A program made the position numbers and the translations under genes. The notes under the pieces are model-generated. The model searched no databases. It was not told the DNA's origin and saw nothing but the letters and a program-made list of their open reading frames with translations. 64,000 nucleotides of DNA from Burkholderia sp. Bp8963 (GTDB taxonomy: Bacteria > Pseudomonadota > Gammaproteobacteria > Burkholderiales > Burkholderiaceae), in the NCBI RefSeq assembly GCF_003854275.1, contig NZ_QTQP01000002.1, forward strand, positions 1-64,000, written 5' to 3'. Shown here piece by piece: positions 45,543-55,988 of this stretch; the stretch's first letter is position 1; each line of letters starts with the position of its first letter.

Positions 45543-45935
45543 CTACGCGGCCTCCGCCATCTTCCGCATCAGGTCGTCGAGCAGCATCCGCGCAGTCGCC
45601 ACGTTGGTCGCGCACGGCACGTTGTGCACGTCGCACGCGCGCACGAGCGCGGTGATATCCGGATCGTGCGGCTGCGCGGTCATCGGGTCGCGCAGGAACA
45701 CGACGATGTCGACCCGGCCCTCGGCCAGCTCGGCGCCGATCTGCAGGTCGCCACCGAGCGGCCCCGACAGCTTGCGCTCGACTTCGAGCCCGTGCGCGGC
45801 CGCGATGCGGCCGCCCGTCGTGCCGGTCGCAACCAACCGGCAGCGCGCGAGCGTCGCGCGGTACTCGCCCGCGAGCGCGACGATCTCGTCCTTCTTCGCG
45901 TCGTGCGCAATCAGTGCGATGCAGAGTGTGCTCAT
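45543..45935 (-). CDS. mgsA: methylglyoxal synthase
   Basis: A 130-aa MgsA. Key segments: [13 protein letters not shown] with catalytic-site [43 protein letters not shown] with the catalytic aspartate and histidine, and [11 protein letters not shown]. It converts dihydroxyacetone phosphate to methylglyoxal, a bypass of lower glycolysis under phosphate limitation. Same direction as the neighbouring SDR gene. Confidence 0.96.
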   Translation of the reverse strand: MSTLCIALIAHDAKKDEIVALAGEYRATLARCRLVATGTTGGRIAAAHGLEVERKLSGPLGGDLQIGAELAEGRVDIVVFLRDPMTAQPHDPDITALVRACDVHNVPCATNVATARMLLDDLMRKMAEAA

Positions 45936-45995
45936 CTCCAGGATCCTTCGTCGTTTGGTGTGTTGTCGTTGTAAAAGCCGGCGGCGCCGCGCCCG

Positions 45996-46775
45996 TCAGA
46001 ATGTGCCCGGGTAAGCGCCGCCGTCGAGCAGCCAGTTCTGCCCGGTGATGTAGCTCGCGTGCACGCTGCACAGGAACGCGCACGCGGCGCCGAATTCTTC
46101 GCGCGTGCCGAGACGGCCCGCCGGAATCTCCTGTGCGCGCCGCGCGCGCATTTCGTCGACCGTCACGCCCTTCGCCTGCGCCGACGCGGCGAGCGTCGTC
46201 GCGATCCGGTCGGTGTCGAACAGCCCCGGCAGCAGGTTGTTGACGGTCACGTTGTGCGCGGCGACCTTGCGCGCGAGCCCGGCGACGAATCCGGTCAGCC
46301 CCGAGCGCGCGCCGTTCGACAGCGCGAGCACGTCGATCGGCGCCTTCACGGCCGAGCTCGTGATGTTGACGATCCGGCCGAAGCGGCGCGCGATCATCCC
46401 GTCGACGGTCGCGCGGATCAGCTCGATCGGCGTCAGCATGTTCGCCTCGAGCGCGCGGATCCAGTCGTCGTGCGAGAAATCCCGGAAGTCGCCCGGCGGC
46501 GGGCCGCCCGCATTCGTCACGAGAATGTCCGGCTGCGGGCACGCGGCGAGCGCGGCCGCGCGCCCGTCCGGCGTCGTGATGTCGCACGCGACCGCGGTCA
46601 CGGTAACGTTCGCCCCCGCGCGGATCTCCTCCGCGGTCTCCTCCAGCGTGTCGCGCGTGCGCGCGACGATCACGAGGTTCACGCCCTCGGCGGCCAGCGC
46701 TTCCGCGCAGCCGCGCCCGAGGCCCTTGCTTGCCGCGCACACGAGCGCGGTCTTGCCTGCGATGCCGAGATCCAT
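45996..46775 (-). CDS. SDR-family oxidoreductase
   Basis: A 259-aa SDR starting MDLGIAGKTALVCAASKGLG; the coenzyme motif is CAASKGLG, and NAGG replaces NNAG (LVTNAGGPPPGDFRDF). The catalytic serine is in NITSSAV, but the usual YxxxK reads LALSNGARSGL: the tyrosine position is occupied by serine or asparagine, a variation known in this NAGGPP subfamily. Ends SYITGQNWLLDGGAYPGTF. Substrate unknown. An upstream open extension is not coding. Confidence 0.85.
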   Translation of the reverse strand: MDLGIAGKTALVCAASKGLGRGCAEALAAEGVNLVIVARTRDTLEETAEEIRAGANVTVTAVACDITTPDGRAAALAACPQPDILVTNAGGPPPGDFRDFSHDDWIRALEANMLTPIELIRATVDGMIARRFGRIVNITSSAVKAPIDVLALSNGARSGLTGFVAGLARKVAAHNVTVNNLLPGLFDTDRIATTLAASAQAKGVTVDEMRARRAQEIPAGRLGTREEFGAACAFLCSVHASYITGQNWLLDGGAYPGTF

Positions 46776-47019
46776 CGTCGATATCCGTTTGGTAACAGCG
46801 CGCCGGCCGGTGCCCCGTTCGCGCCGATGATCGGCGTCAGTCAACGCCAATCGACGCCAATCGGCGGCGAACGTCCGCGGGCGGCGCGCGGGTTGTCGGT
46901 CAGACGTCGATAATATCCGGATCGTGCGAGCCGTCTTGGTAAACTTGCGTCCATTCGCGCAGTCGGGCCCGTCGCCCGGCTGCGCCCCCGATACCCTTTT
47001 GCCCGCAGGGCGCCCCGTC

Positions 47020-47670
47020 ATGAAACAGGACAGCCGTTTCCCGAATCTCTTCATCCTCGATCACCCGCTGATCCAGCACAAGCTGACCCACATGCGCGAC
47101 AAGGACACGTCGACGCGCACGTTCCGCGAACTGCTGCGCGAAATCACGCTGCTGATGGGCTACGAAATCACCCGCAACCTGCCGATCACGACCAAGCGGG
47201 TCGAAACCCCGCTCGTCGAGGTCGACGCGCCGGTGATCGCCGGCAAGAAGCTCGCGATCGTGCCCGTGCTGCGCGCGGGCATCGGGATGTCGGACGGCCT
47301 GCTCGACCTCGTCCCGTCGGCGCGCGTCGGCCACATCGGCGTCTATCGCGCGGAAGACCACCGGCCGGTCGAATACCTCGTGCGCCTGCCGGATCTCGAG
47401 GACCGGATCTTCATCCTGTGCGACCCGATGGTCGCGACCGGTTACTCGGCCGTGCACGCGGTCGACGTGCTGAAGCGCCGCAACGTGCCGGCCGCGAACA
47501 TCATGTTCGTCGCGCTCGTCGCCGCGCCGGAAGGCGTGCAGGTGTTCCAGGACGCGCATCCGGACGTGAAGCTGTACGTCGCGTCGCTCGACTCGCACCT
47601 GAACGAGCACGCGTACATCGTGCCGGGGCTCGGCGACGCGGGCGACCGCCTGTTCGGCACGAAGAACTGA
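47020..47670 (+). CDS. upp: uracil phosphoribosyltransferase
   Basis: A 216-aa Upp starting [20 protein letters not shown]. Segments: [40 protein letters not shown], and the PRPP-binding loop [19 protein letters not shown], ending [19 protein letters not shown]. It makes UMP from uracil and PRPP (pyrimidine salvage). A frame upstream to 46924 is open but lacks family content. A tandem repeat follows its stop. Confidence 0.96.
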   Translation: MKQDSRFPNLFILDHPLIQHKLTHMRDKDTSTRTFRELLREITLLMGYEITRNLPITTKRVETPLVEVDAPVIAGKKLAIVPVLRAGIGMSDGLLDLVPSARVGHIGVYRAEDHRPVEYLVRLPDLEDRIFILCDPMVATGYSAVHAVDVLKRRNVPAANIMFVALVAAPEGVQVFQDAHPDVKLYVASLDSHLNEHAYIVPGLGDAGDRLFGTKN

Positions 47671-47700
47671 CGGGTACGGTCGTCCGGGGGCCGGCCTTCC

Positions 47701-47820
47701 GGGGTATGGCCACCCGGGGTATGGCCACCCGGGGTATGGCCACCCGGGGTATGGCGACCAGGGGTACGGCCGTCCGGGATACGGCCATCCGCAGTACGGC
47801 CAACCGGGGTACGGCCCGTC
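47701..47820. repeat. 15-bp tandem repeat downstream of upp
   Basis: Eight head-to-tail 15-base units. The first three are identical (GGGGTATGGCCACCC), and the remaining five drift by a few bases each. The array lies in the 376-base interval between upp and yebC, 30 bases after the upp stop. No gene is supported in this interval; open frames through the array only repeat five-residue units. Confidence 0.88.
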
Positions 47821-48046
47821 CGGCGAACCGATGGGCCGGCCGTCCGGCCTCCGCCGGTTTCGCGGCGGCCGGACCCGGCCATCCGGCCATGCTCAACGGC
47901 CCCAAGCGGACGCCCGCCGCGTGATAAAATCTCGCTCCACTCGACACGCGCGGCCCCCGCGGCTTCACGCCCGCCCGAACGGCCGCCGATTCAACGACAC
48001 ATTGGCTTAAACGCCCGCGCAACGCGCCCGGGCGACGGAGAAACGT

Positions 48047-48775
48047 ATGGCTGGTCACTCGAAATGGGCCAACATCAAGCATAAGAAGGCAGCGGCCGAC
48101 GCGAAGCGCGGCAAGATCTGGACTCGCCTGATCAAGGAAATTCAGGTCGCAGCGCGCCTCGGCGGCGGCGACATCGGCTCGAACCCGCGCCTGCGTCTCG
48201 CGGTCGACAAGGCGGCCGACGCGAACATGCCGAAGGACAACGTGAAGCGCGCGATCGATCGCGGCGTTGGCGGCGCGGACGGCGCGAACTACGAAGAAAT
48301 CCGCTACGAAGGCTACGGCATCAGCGGCGCGGCGATCATCGTCGACACGCTGACCGACAACCGCACCCGCACGGTCGCGGAAGTGCGCCACGCGTTCTCG
48401 AAGTTCGGCGGCAACATGGGCACCGACGGCTCGGTCGCGTTCATGTTCGATCACGTCGGCCAGTTCCTGTTCGCGCCGGGCACGTCGGAAGACGCGCTGA
48501 TGGAAGCGGCGCTCGAAGCGGGCGCGAACGACGTCAGCACGAACGACGACGACTCGATCGAAGTGCTGTGCGACTGGCAGGAATTCTCGAAGGTGAAGGA
48601 CGCGCTCGAAGCCGCCGGCTTCAAGGCGGAACTCGCCGAAGTGACGATGAAGCCGCAGAACGAAGTCGAATTCACGGGCGACGACGCGGTGAAGATGCAG
48701 AAGCTCCTGGACGCGCTCGAGAACCTCGACGACGTGCAGGACGTGTACACGAACGCCATCGTCGTCGAGGAATGA
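48047..48775 (+). CDS. yebC: YebC/PmpR-family regulatory protein
   Basis: A 242-aa protein starting [20 protein letters not shown], the invariant family opening, followed by [20 protein letters not shown] and [12 protein letters not shown]. Three-domain YebC fold with the ending [12 protein letters not shown]. Family members act as transcriptional regulators or as translation factors that relieve ribosome stalling. GGAG lies before the ATG. Confidence 0.96.
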   Translation: MAGHSKWANIKHKKAAADAKRGKIWTRLIKEIQVAARLGGGDIGSNPRLRLAVDKAADANMPKDNVKRAIDRGVGGADGANYEEIRYEGYGISGAAIIVDTLTDNRTRTVAEVRHAFSKFGGNMGTDGSVAFMFDHVGQFLFAPGTSEDALMEAALEAGANDVSTNDDDSIEVLCDWQEFSKVKDALEAAGFKAELAEVTMKPQNEVEFTGDDAVKMQKLLDALENLDDVQDVYTNAIVVEE

Positions 48776-48824
48776 GATGCCTGCCGCCGTGCTTCGTTCG
48801 CGGCGGCGGCCCGACCGATACCGC

Positions 48825-48860
48825 GGCCGGCGCGCCTGAGCGTGCCGGCCGCCCTGTTTT
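48825..48860 (+). terminator. possible terminator after yebC
   Basis: GGCCGGC (48825-48831) pairs with GCCGGCC (48844-48850) across a 12-base loop and is followed by GCCCTGTTTT. The stem is strong, the T-run short. It lies between yebC and purD. Confidence 0.4.
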
Positions 48861-48879
48861 CTAGTCTGCGGGGAATCCC

Positions 48880-50157
48880 ATGAAACTACTCGTCGTCGGT
48901 TCCGGCGGTCGCGAACATGCGCTGGCGTGGAAGCTCGCGCAGGCGCCGCGCGTCCAGATGGTCTACGTCGCGCCCGGCAATGGCGGCACGGCGCAGGACG
49001 AGCGTCTGAAGAATATCGACATCACGTCGCTCGACGCGCTCGCCGATTTCGCGGAAAGCGAAGGCGTCGCGTTCACGCTCGTCGGCCCGGAAGCGCCGCT
49101 CGCGGCCGGCATCGTCAACCTGTTTCGCGCGCGCGGCCTGAAGATCTTCGGCCCGTCCCGCGAAGCGGCGCAGCTCGAAAGCTCGAAGGATTTCGCGAAG
49201 GCGTTCATGAAGCGTCACGGCATCCCGACCGCCGAGTACGAAACCTTCTCCGACGCAGCCGCCGCGCATGCGTACATCGACGCGAAGGGTGCGCCGATCG
49301 TCGTCAAGGCCGACGGCCTCGCCGCGGGCAAGGGCGTCGTCGTCGCGATGACGCTGGAAGAAGCGCACGAAGCCGTCGACATGATGCTGTCGGGCAACAA
49401 GCTCGGCGACGCCGGCGCGCGCGTCGTGATCGAGCAGTTCCTCGACGGCGAGGAAGCGAGCTTCATCGTGATGGTCGACGGCAAGCATGCGCTCGCGCTG
49501 GCTTCCAGCCAGGACCACAAGCGCCTGCTCGACGAGGACCGCGGCCCGAACACGGGCGGCATGGGCGCGTATTCCCCTGCCCCGATCGTCACGCCGCAGA
49601 TGCACGCGCGCGTGATGCGCGAGATCATCATGCCGACCGTGCGCGGGATGGAGAAGGACGGCATCCGCTTCACGGGCTTCCTGTACGCAGGCCTGATGAT
49701 CGACAAGGAAGGCAATCCGCGCACGCTCGAATTCAACTGCCGGATGGGCGACCCGGAAACGCAGCCGATCATGGCGCGCCTGAAGAGCGATTTCTCGAAG
49801 GTCGTCGAGCAGGCGATCGCAGGCACGCTCGACACGGTCGAGCTCGACTGGGACCGCCGCACCGCGCTCGGCGTCGTGCTGGCCGCGCACGGCTATCCGG
49901 ACTCGCCGCGCAAGGGCGACCGCATCAACGGCATTCCGGCCGAGACCGAACAGGCGGTGACGTTCCACGCGGGCACGACGCTCGACGGCGACAAGCTGAC
50001 GACGTCGGGCGGCCGCGTGCTGTGCGTGGTCGGCCTCGCCGATTCGGTGCGCGAAGCGCAGCAGCATGCATACGACACGATCAACCAGATCAATTTCGAA
50101 GGCATGCAGTACCGCCGCGACATCGGCTACCGCGCGCTGAACCGCAAGAGCGCGTGA
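48880..50157 (+). CDS. purD: phosphoribosylamine-glycine ligase
   Basis: A 425-aa ATP-grasp enzyme: MKLLVVGSGGREHALAWKLA at the start, GPEAPLAAGIVNLFRARGL, the ATP-binding VVKADGLAAGKGVVVAMT, DGEEASFIVMVDGK, NTGGMGAYSPAPIV and the metal site LEFNCRMGDPETQ. It joins glycine to phosphoribosylamine in purine synthesis. It is followed 117 bases later by hemF. Confidence 0.97.
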   Translation: MKLLVVGSGGREHALAWKLAQAPRVQMVYVAPGNGGTAQDERLKNIDITSLDALADFAESEGVAFTLVGPEAPLAAGIVNLFRARGLKIFGPSREAAQLESSKDFAKAFMKRHGIPTAEYETFSDAAAAHAYIDAKGAPIVVKADGLAAGKGVVVAMTLEEAHEAVDMMLSGNKLGDAGARVVIEQFLDGEEASFIVMVDGKHALALASSQDHKRLLDEDRGPNTGGMGAYSPAPIVTPQMHARVMREIIMPTVRGMEKDGIRFTGFLYAGLMIDKEGNPRTLEFNCRMGDPETQPIMARLKSDFSKVVEQAIAGTLDTVELDWDRRTALGVVLAAHGYPDSPRKGDRINGIPAETEQAVTFHAGTTLDGDKLTTSGGRVLCVVGLADSVREAQQHAYDTINQINFEGMQYRRDIGYRALNRKSA

Positions 50158-50274
50158 CGTTGGCAACCGGCGCCGCCTGTCGCGGCGGCGCCCTCCTCTG
50201 CCGGGGTTCGATAGAATGCCCGGCAGATGCATTTTTATGCACACCCTTTTCCGAAGGGGGCACCCAGTCCTGAC

Positions 50275-51198
50275 ATGACCGATTCGACCTACGACGTGGC
50301 GCGCGTGCGCGCGTACCTTCAAGGCTTGCAGACGCGTATCGCCGACGCGCTCGGCGCACTCGACGGCACGCCGCTCGCGACCGACACGTGGCAGCGCGCG
50401 CCTGGCGAGCAGCTGCGTGGCGGCGGCTGCACGCGCATCCTCGAAGACGGACAGGTGTTCGAGCGCGCGGGCATCGGCTTTTCCGACGTCGCGGGCGACG
50501 CGCTGCCGCCGTCGGCGAGCGCGGCGCGCCCGCAGCTCGCGGGCCGCGGCTTCGAGGCGATCGGCGTGTCGCTCGTGCTGCACCCGCGCAATCCGTACTG
50601 CCCGACCGTGCACATGAACGTGCGGATGCTGATCGCGACGAAGCCCGGCGAGGAGCCGGTGTTCTGGTTCGGTGGCGGCATGGATCTGACACCGATTTAC
50701 GGCTTCGAGGACGACGCGCGACACTTCCACCAGACCTGCAAGGACGCGCTCGATCCGTTCGGTGCGGACCTGTATCCGCGCTTCAAGAAGTGGTGCGATG
50801 AGTATTTCTTCCTGAAGCACCGCAACGAAGCGCGCGGCATTGGCGGAATCTTCTTCGACGATTTCGCGGAGCCCGGTTTCGAACGCGCGTTCGAGATGAT
50901 GCAGAGCGTCGGCGATGCGTTCCTCGCCGCGTACCTGCCGATCGTCGAGCGCCGCCGCGACACGCCGTACGGCGAGCGCGAGCGCGCGTTCCAGGCGTAT
51001 CGCCGCGGCCGCTACGTCGAATTCAACCTCGTGTTCGACCGCGGCACGCACTTCGGCCTGCAAAGCGGCGGCCGGACCGAGTCGATCCTGATGTCGATGC
51101 CGCCCGTCGCGAACTGGCGCTACAACTGGCAGCCCGAGCCGGGCTCGCCGGAAGCGCGTCTGTACAGCGACTTCATCGTGCCGCGCGACTGGGTCTGA
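50275..51198 (+). CDS. hemF: oxygen-dependent coproporphyrinogen III oxidase
   Basis: A 307-aa HemF starting [20 protein letters not shown]. Segments: [34 protein letters not shown] with conserved His and Asp, [20 protein letters not shown], and [20 protein letters not shown]. It oxidatively decarboxylates coproporphyrinogen III to protoporphyrinogen IX in aerobic haem synthesis. An in-frame ATG at 50227 would add 16 unusual residues, and I consider the 50275 start better. Confidence 0.96.
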   Translation: MTDSTYDVARVRAYLQGLQTRIADALGALDGTPLATDTWQRAPGEQLRGGGCTRILEDGQVFERAGIGFSDVAGDALPPSASAARPQLAGRGFEAIGVSLVLHPRNPYCPTVHMNVRMLIATKPGEEPVFWFGGGMDLTPIYGFEDDARHFHQTCKDALDPFGADLYPRFKKWCDEYFFLKHRNEARGIGGIFFDDFAEPGFERAFEMMQSVGDAFLAAYLPIVERRRDTPYGERERAFQAYRRGRYVEFNLVFDRGTHFGLQSGGRTESILMSMPPVANWRYNWQPEPGSPEARLYSDFIVPRDWV

Positions 51199-51302
51199 GC
51201 CCCGCGCGCCACTGCAACGACAGCAACAAACGCAACACACGTAACTGAAAGGACCCGTTTCTGGACACCACCGCCCGACCCGCCCCGCTGCCGCGCCCGC
51301 TC

Positions 51303-51974
51303 TTGCGTCGCATTGGCCTGCTGGGCGGCACGTTCGACCCGATCCATGACGGCCACCTCGCGCTCGCGCGCCGCTTCGCCGAGGTGCTCGGCCTGACCGA
51401 GCTCGTATTGCTGCCCGCCGGGCAGCCGTATCAGAAGCGCGACGTGTCCGCGGCCGAGCACCGGCTCGCGATGACGCGTGCCGCCGCGCAGACGTTCGCG
51501 CTGCCCGGCGCGACGATCAGCGTCGCGACCGACGAGATCGAGCACGCGGGGCCGACCTATACGGTCGATACGCTCGCGCGCTGGCGCGCACGTGTCGGGC
51601 CCGATGCGTCGCTGTCGCTGCTGATCGGCGCCGACCAGCTCGTGCGCCTCGACACGTGGCACGAATGGCGGCGGCTGTTCGACTACGCGCACCTCTGCGT
51701 GTCAACCCGTCCCGGCTTCGATCTTGCTGCGGCGCCGCAGGCGGTCGCGCAGGAAGTTGCCGCGCGGCAGGCCGGCGCCGACGTGCTGATGGGCACGCCG
51801 GCCGGGCACCTGCTGATCGACACGACGCTCGCGTTCGACATCGCCGCGACCGACATCCGCGCGCACCTGCGCGACTGCCTCGCGCGCCGCGCACACATGC
51901 CCGACGCGGCGGCCGAGCACGTGCCGCCCTCCGTGTGGGCCTATATTCTTCAACATCATCTCTACCAGTCCTGA
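51303..51974 (+). CDS. nadD: nicotinate-nucleotide adenylyltransferase
   Basis: NadD with the nucleotidyltransferase signature [20 protein letters not shown], then [34 protein letters not shown] and [10 protein letters not shown]. It makes deamido-NAD from nicotinate mononucleotide and ATP. From the TTG at 51303 the product is 223 aa, but no ribosome site precedes it. A CTG at 51261, 14 codons upstream and in frame, has AAAGGA seven bases before it and may be the real start. It ends four bases before rsfS. Confidence 0.93.
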   Translation: MRRIGLLGGTFDPIHDGHLALARRFAEVLGLTELVLLPAGQPYQKRDVSAAEHRLAMTRAAAQTFALPGATISVATDEIEHAGPTYTVDTLARWRARVGPDASLSLLIGADQLVRLDTWHEWRRLFDYAHLCVSTRPGFDLAAAPQAVAQEVAARQAGADVLMGTPAGHLLIDTTLAFDIAATDIRAHLRDCLARRAHMPDAAAEHVPPSVWAYILQHHLYQS

Positions 51975-51978
51975 TCTC

Positions 51979-52428
51979 ATGGATATTCGCAAACTGCAGC
52001 GCGTGATCGTCGACGCCCTCGAAGACGTCAAGGCGCAAGACATCAAAGTGTTCAACACGGCCCACCTCACCGAACTGTTCGACCGCGTGATCGTCGCGTC
52101 CGGCACGTCGAACCGCCAGACCAAGGCGCTCGCGTCGAACGTGCGCGACAAGGTCAAGGAAGCCGGCGGCGACGTCGTCAGCTCCGAAGGCGAGGACACC
52201 GGCGAATGGGTGCTCGTCGACTGCGGCGACGCCGTGGTGCACATCCTGCAACCCGCGCTGCGCCAGTACTACAACCTCGAGGAAATCTGGGGCGACAAGC
52301 CGGTGCGCATGAAGCTCGGCGGCGGCAAGGCGCCGAACGGTGCGGCGGCAGCGCAGGCCGACGACGAGGAAGACGAGGAAGAAGCACCGGCACGCCCGGC
52401 GCGCAAGACCACCGCGCGCCGCCGCTGA
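51979..52428 (+). CDS. rsfS: ribosomal silencing factor RsfS
   Basis: A 149-aa protein with the RsfS/DUF143 core: [58 protein letters not shown] and [13 protein letters not shown]. It binds L14 of the large ribosomal subunit and blocks subunit joining in stationary phase. The C-terminus has an acidic run of glutamates then a basic tail, a lineage-specific addition. In an operon with nadD and rlmH. Confidence 0.95.
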   Translation: MDIRKLQRVIVDALEDVKAQDIKVFNTAHLTELFDRVIVASGTSNRQTKALASNVRDKVKEAGGDVVSSEGEDTGEWVLVDCGDAVVHILQPALRQYYNLEEIWGDKPVRMKLGGGKAPNGAAAAQADDEEDEEEAPARPARKTTARRR

Positions 52429-52447
52429 GTCGTTACGAATCGTCCCG

Positions 52448-52918
52448 ATGAAGCTCTTCATCCTCGCGGTCGGCCACAAGATGCCCGGCTGGATCGCGTC
52501 CGGCTTCGACGAATATGCGAAGCGGATGCCACCCGAATTGCGCATCGAGTTGCGCGAGATCAAGCCGGAACTGCGTTCCGGCGGCCGCAGCGCCGAAAGC
52601 GTGATGGCCGCCGAGCGGCAGAAGATCGAGGCCGCGCTGCCGAAGAACGCGCGGATCGTCGCGCTCGACGAGCGCGGCCGCGACTGGACCACGATGCAGC
52701 TCGCGCAGGCGCTGCCCGGCTGGCAGCAGGACGGCCGCGACGTCGCCTTCATCATCGGTGGCGCCGACGGCCTCGATCCGGAGCTGAAGGCGCGCGCCGA
52801 CCTGCTGCTGCGCATCTCGAGCATGACGCTGCCGCACGGGATGGTGCGCGTGCTGCTCGCCGAACAGCTTTACCGGGCGTGGAGCATCACGCAGAATCAC
52901 CCCTATCACCGCGCATGA
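52448..52918 (+). CDS. rlmH: 23S rRNA pseudouridine-1915 N3-methyltransferase
   Basis: A 156-aa SPOUT methyltransferase starting [20 protein letters not shown]. The cofactor knot contains [16 protein letters not shown], and the C-terminus is [20 protein letters not shown] with ITQNHPYHR, as in RlmH. It methylates pseudouridine 1915 of 23S rRNA. Starts 19 bases after rsfS, a widely conserved pairing. Confidence 0.96.
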   Translation: MKLFILAVGHKMPGWIASGFDEYAKRMPPELRIELREIKPELRSGGRSAESVMAAERQKIEAALPKNARIVALDERGRDWTTMQLAQALPGWQQDGRDVAFIIGGADGLDPELKARADLLLRISSMTLPHGMVRVLLAEQLYRAWSITQNHPYHRA

Positions 52919-52969
52919 CGCGTCGTCCTCGCGACGCGCGCCCCACGCGCCCAACGAGATAACGACACC

Positions 52970-53602
52970 ATGCCGTCCCGCATTTCCTCCGAGCTGTTCC
53001 CGACCCTTTACCTCGCTTCGCAAAGTCCGCGCCGCCAGGAGCTGCTGCAGCAGATCGGCGTGCGCTTCGACCTGCTGCTGCCCCGCCCCGACGAAGACGC
53101 CGAAGCGCTCGAAGCCGAGCTGCCCGGCGAAACCGCCGACGACTACGTGCTGCGCGTGACCGTCGCGAAGGCGCACGCCGCGCGCGCGCGCCTCGTCGCG
53201 AGCGGCAAGCCCGCCGCGCCGCTGCTCGTGGCCGACACCACCGTGACGATCGACGGCGCGATCCTCGGCAAGCCCGCCGACCCCGCCGACGCGCTCGCGA
53301 TGCTCACCCGCCTTGGCGGGCGCGAGCACGAAGTGCTGACCGCGGTGGCCGTCGTCGACGCGCGCGGCGAGCTGCTGCCGCCGGCGCTGTCGCGCTCGTC
53401 GGTACGCTTCGCGGCCGCGCCGCGCGACGCGTTCGCGCGCTACGTCGAGACCGGCGAGCCGTTCGGCAAGGCTGGCGCATACGCGATCCAGGGGCGCGCA
53501 GCCGAGTTCGTCGAGCGAATCGCCGGTTCCCATTCGGGTATCATGGGTCTGCCCCTTTTTGAGACTGCCGCGCTGCTGCGCGCTGCGCGCGTCGACTTCT
53601 GA
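52970..53602 (+). CDS. Maf-type nucleoside triphosphate pyrophosphatase
   Basis: A 210-aa Maf protein: [19 protein letters not shown] at the start, [37 protein letters not shown], and [20 protein letters not shown] with [15 protein letters not shown] at the end. It hydrolyses noncanonical or dTTP/UTP-type nucleotides (YhdE-like). It ends eight bases before rng. Confidence 0.93.
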   Translation: MPSRISSELFPTLYLASQSPRRQELLQQIGVRFDLLLPRPDEDAEALEAELPGETADDYVLRVTVAKAHAARARLVASGKPAAPLLVADTTVTIDGAILGKPADPADALAMLTRLGGREHEVLTAVAVVDARGELLPPALSRSSVRFAAAPRDAFARYVETGEPFGKAGAYAIQGRAAEFVERIAGSHSGIMGLPLFETAALLRAARVDF

Positions 53603-53610
53603 ATTCCACC

Positions 53611-55080
53611 ATGAACGAAGAAATCCTGATCAACCTCACGCCGCAGGAAACGCGGGTCGCACTCGTCCAGCAAGGCGCGGTGCAGGAGCTTCACGTCGAG
53701 CGCACGCTGTCGCGCGGGCGGGTCGGCAACATCTATCTCGGCAAGGTCGTGCGCGTGCTGCCCGGCATGCAGTCGGCGTTCATCGACATCGGCCTCGAGC
53801 GCGCGGCATTCCTGCACGTCGCCGACATCTGGCAGCCGCGCCTCGCCGGCGAGCCGCAGGCGAGCACGCCGCACCAGCCGATCGAGAAGACGGTGTTCGA
53901 AGGCCAGACGCTGATGGTCCAGGTAATCAAGGATCCGATCGGCACGAAGGGCGCGCGACTGTCGACGCAGGTCAGCATCGCGGGCCGCACGCTCGTCTAC
54001 CTGCCGCAGGAGCCGCATATCGGCATCTCGCAGAAGATCGAGAGCGAGGCCGAGCGCGAGGCCGTGCGCGCGCGGCTGACCGCGGTGATCCCGCCGGACG
54101 AGAAAGGCGGCTACATCGTGCGCACGATCGCCGAGGACGCGACTTCCGACGAACTGGCCGGCGACGTCACCTACCTGCGCAAGACCTGGACGACGATCGT
54201 GGCCCAGGCGCAGCGGCTGCCGGCAACGAGCCTGCTGTATCAGGATCTCGACCTCGCGCAGCGCGTGCTGCGCGATTTCGCGAACGACGACACGACACGC
54301 ATCCAGGTCGATTCGCGCGAGACCTACCAGCGCCTTTCCGAATTCGCGGCCGAGTTCACGCCGGCCGTGAGCCCGAAGCTGCACCACTACACGGGCGAGC
54401 GGCCGCTGTTCGACCTGTACAACATCGAGACCGAGATCCAGCGCGCGCTGTCGCGCCGCGTCGACCTGAAGTCGGGCGGCTACCTGATGATCGACCAGAC
54501 CGAGGCGATGACGACGATCGACGTGAACACCGGCGGCTACGTCGGCGCGCGCAACTTCGACGACACGATCTTCAAGACCAACCTCGAGGCCGCGCACACG
54601 ATCGCGCGGCAATTGCGGCTGCGCAACCTCGGCGGGATCATCATCATCGACTTCATCGACATGGAGAACGCCGAGCATCGCGACGCGGTGCTCTCCGAGC
54701 TGAAGAAGGCGCTGTCGCGCGACCGCACGCGCGTGACGGTCAACAGCTTCTCGCAACTCGGGCTCGTCGAGATGACGCGCAAGCGCACGCGCGAATCGCT
54801 CGCGCACGTGCTGTGCGAGCCGTGCCCGACCTGCCAGGGCAAGGGCCAGGTGAAGACGTCACGCACTGTGTGTTACGACATCCTGCGCGAGATCCTGCGC
54901 GAGTCGCGCCAGTTCAATCCGCGCGAGTTCCGCGTGATCGCCGCGCAGCAGGTGATCGACCTGTTCCTCGATGAAGAGTCGCAGCATCTCGCGATGCTGA
55001 TCGACTTCATCGGCAAGCCCGTATCGCTGCAGGTCGAGTCGAATCTCAGCCAGGAGCAATATGACATCGTGCTGATGTAA
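53611..55080 (+). CDS. rng: ribonuclease G
   Basis: A 489-aa RNase E/G family enzyme. S1 domain near residues 35-125 (GNIYLGKVVRVLPGMQSAFI, AAFLHVADI). Catalytic domain with GGYLMIDQTEAMTTIDVNTG and LGGIIIIDFIDMEN carrying the metal-binding aspartates, and the zinc-link CEPCPTCQGKG. It lacks the long C-terminal scaffold of RNase E. It cleaves 16S rRNA precursor and some mRNAs. Confidence 0.96.
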   Translation: MNEEILINLTPQETRVALVQQGAVQELHVERTLSRGRVGNIYLGKVVRVLPGMQSAFIDIGLERAAFLHVADIWQPRLAGEPQASTPHQPIEKTVFEGQTLMVQVIKDPIGTKGARLSTQVSIAGRTLVYLPQEPHIGISQKIESEAEREAVRARLTAVIPPDEKGGYIVRTIAEDATSDELAGDVTYLRKTWTTIVAQAQRLPATSLLYQDLDLAQRVLRDFANDDTTRIQVDSRETYQRLSEFAAEFTPAVSPKLHHYTGERPLFDLYNIETEIQRALSRRVDLKSGGYLMIDQTEAMTTIDVNTGGYVGARNFDDTIFKTNLEAAHTIARQLRLRNLGGIIIIDFIDMENAEHRDAVLSELKKALSRDRTRVTVNSFSQLGLVEMTRKRTRESLAHVLCEPCPTCQGKGQVKTSRTVCYDILREILRESRQFNPREFRVIAAQQVIDLFLDEESQHLAMLIDFIGKPVSLQVESNLSQEQYDIVLM

Positions 55081-55147
55081 AGCGCGACCATCCGGCCGCC
55101 GCGCGCAGCATTTCCCTTTCCACCCAGACACTCACGCATCCAACACC

Positions 55148-55483
55148 ATGAGCAAGCAACACAACCGGCGCCAGCGCAAGAAACTCCACATCGGCGAATT
55201 CCAGGAACTGGCCTTCACCGTGTCCGCGCAATTCCGCGGCGAACCGAGCGACCTCGAACGCGGCGAACTGATCGACGCGTTCATCGACTTCGTCGAAGCG
55301 AACGGGTTGCTGACCGTCGCGTCCGCGGAAGAAGACATCAACGCGTACGTGATCTCCGGCGCGCCGCGCGGCACGACGACGGAAGCGGATCGCGAAGCAG
55401 TACGCGCGTGGCTCGGCGCACGGCCGGAACTCGCACAGGTCGAGCTCGGCGCTTTCACCGACGCCTGGTATCCCGAGGCCTGA
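55148..55483 (+). CDS. YggL family protein (DUF469)
   Basis: A 111-aa protein with the family opening MSKQHNRRQRKKLHIGEFQE and LAFTVSAQFRG, then DAFIDFVEANGLLTV and GAFTDAWYPEA. YggL has been linked to the large ribosomal subunit in E. coli. It follows rng by 67 bases. Confidence 0.88.
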   Translation: MSKQHNRRQRKKLHIGEFQELAFTVSAQFRGEPSDLERGELIDAFIDFVEANGLLTVASAEEDINAYVISGAPRGTTTEADREAVRAWLGARPELAQVELGAFTDAWYPEA

Positions 55484-55988
55484 GCGTCCCGCCGCATCGA
55501 CGGCCGCGGCCACGCGCCCGGCTGTCGAGGGCAGGCCGCTGCCGCGCGCACGCGCACCGCAGCCGCGCCTGCCTGCTCCCCCCTCTCCCGCTGCGCTGCC
55601 TCTCCTCCTTTCCCTCCTCCCGCTGCGATCCGCGACCGCGTTGACATCGCATTCCCCGACCGCGCGAATGAATCGGACGCTTACTTCAATTTAACGATGG
55701 TTAAAGGAAGTCTCGCGCCCGTTCCCCTACTCTGATCGCGAAGAATCCGATGAATCACGGCGCGATCGGAAAGCAATACGAAAGAATGTCAGCCGTTCGT
55801 TTCAAACGCGATCCGGATTCCGACCAGGCAAAACATCACGGCACGACGACAGGCCAGACAGGGAGACAACCGATGACATGCCGCCCCCATCCACCACACT
55901 TCGGCGAGATGTTCGCCAGCGACGCATTGCCGACGGCGATGCCCGCCTGACCCCCGCTCCATTGATTCGACACGAGGAAGACACGACC
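55484..55988. other. intergenic region, no gene seen
   Basis: About 500 bases with no supported gene. The start is GC-rich with pyrimidine-rich runs near 55575-55625. Around 55680-55740 it becomes AT-richer (CAATTTAACGATGGTTAAAG, a short TTTAACxxxGGTTAAA dyad), probably the promoter region of the following lipoprotein gene. Confidence 0.45.
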
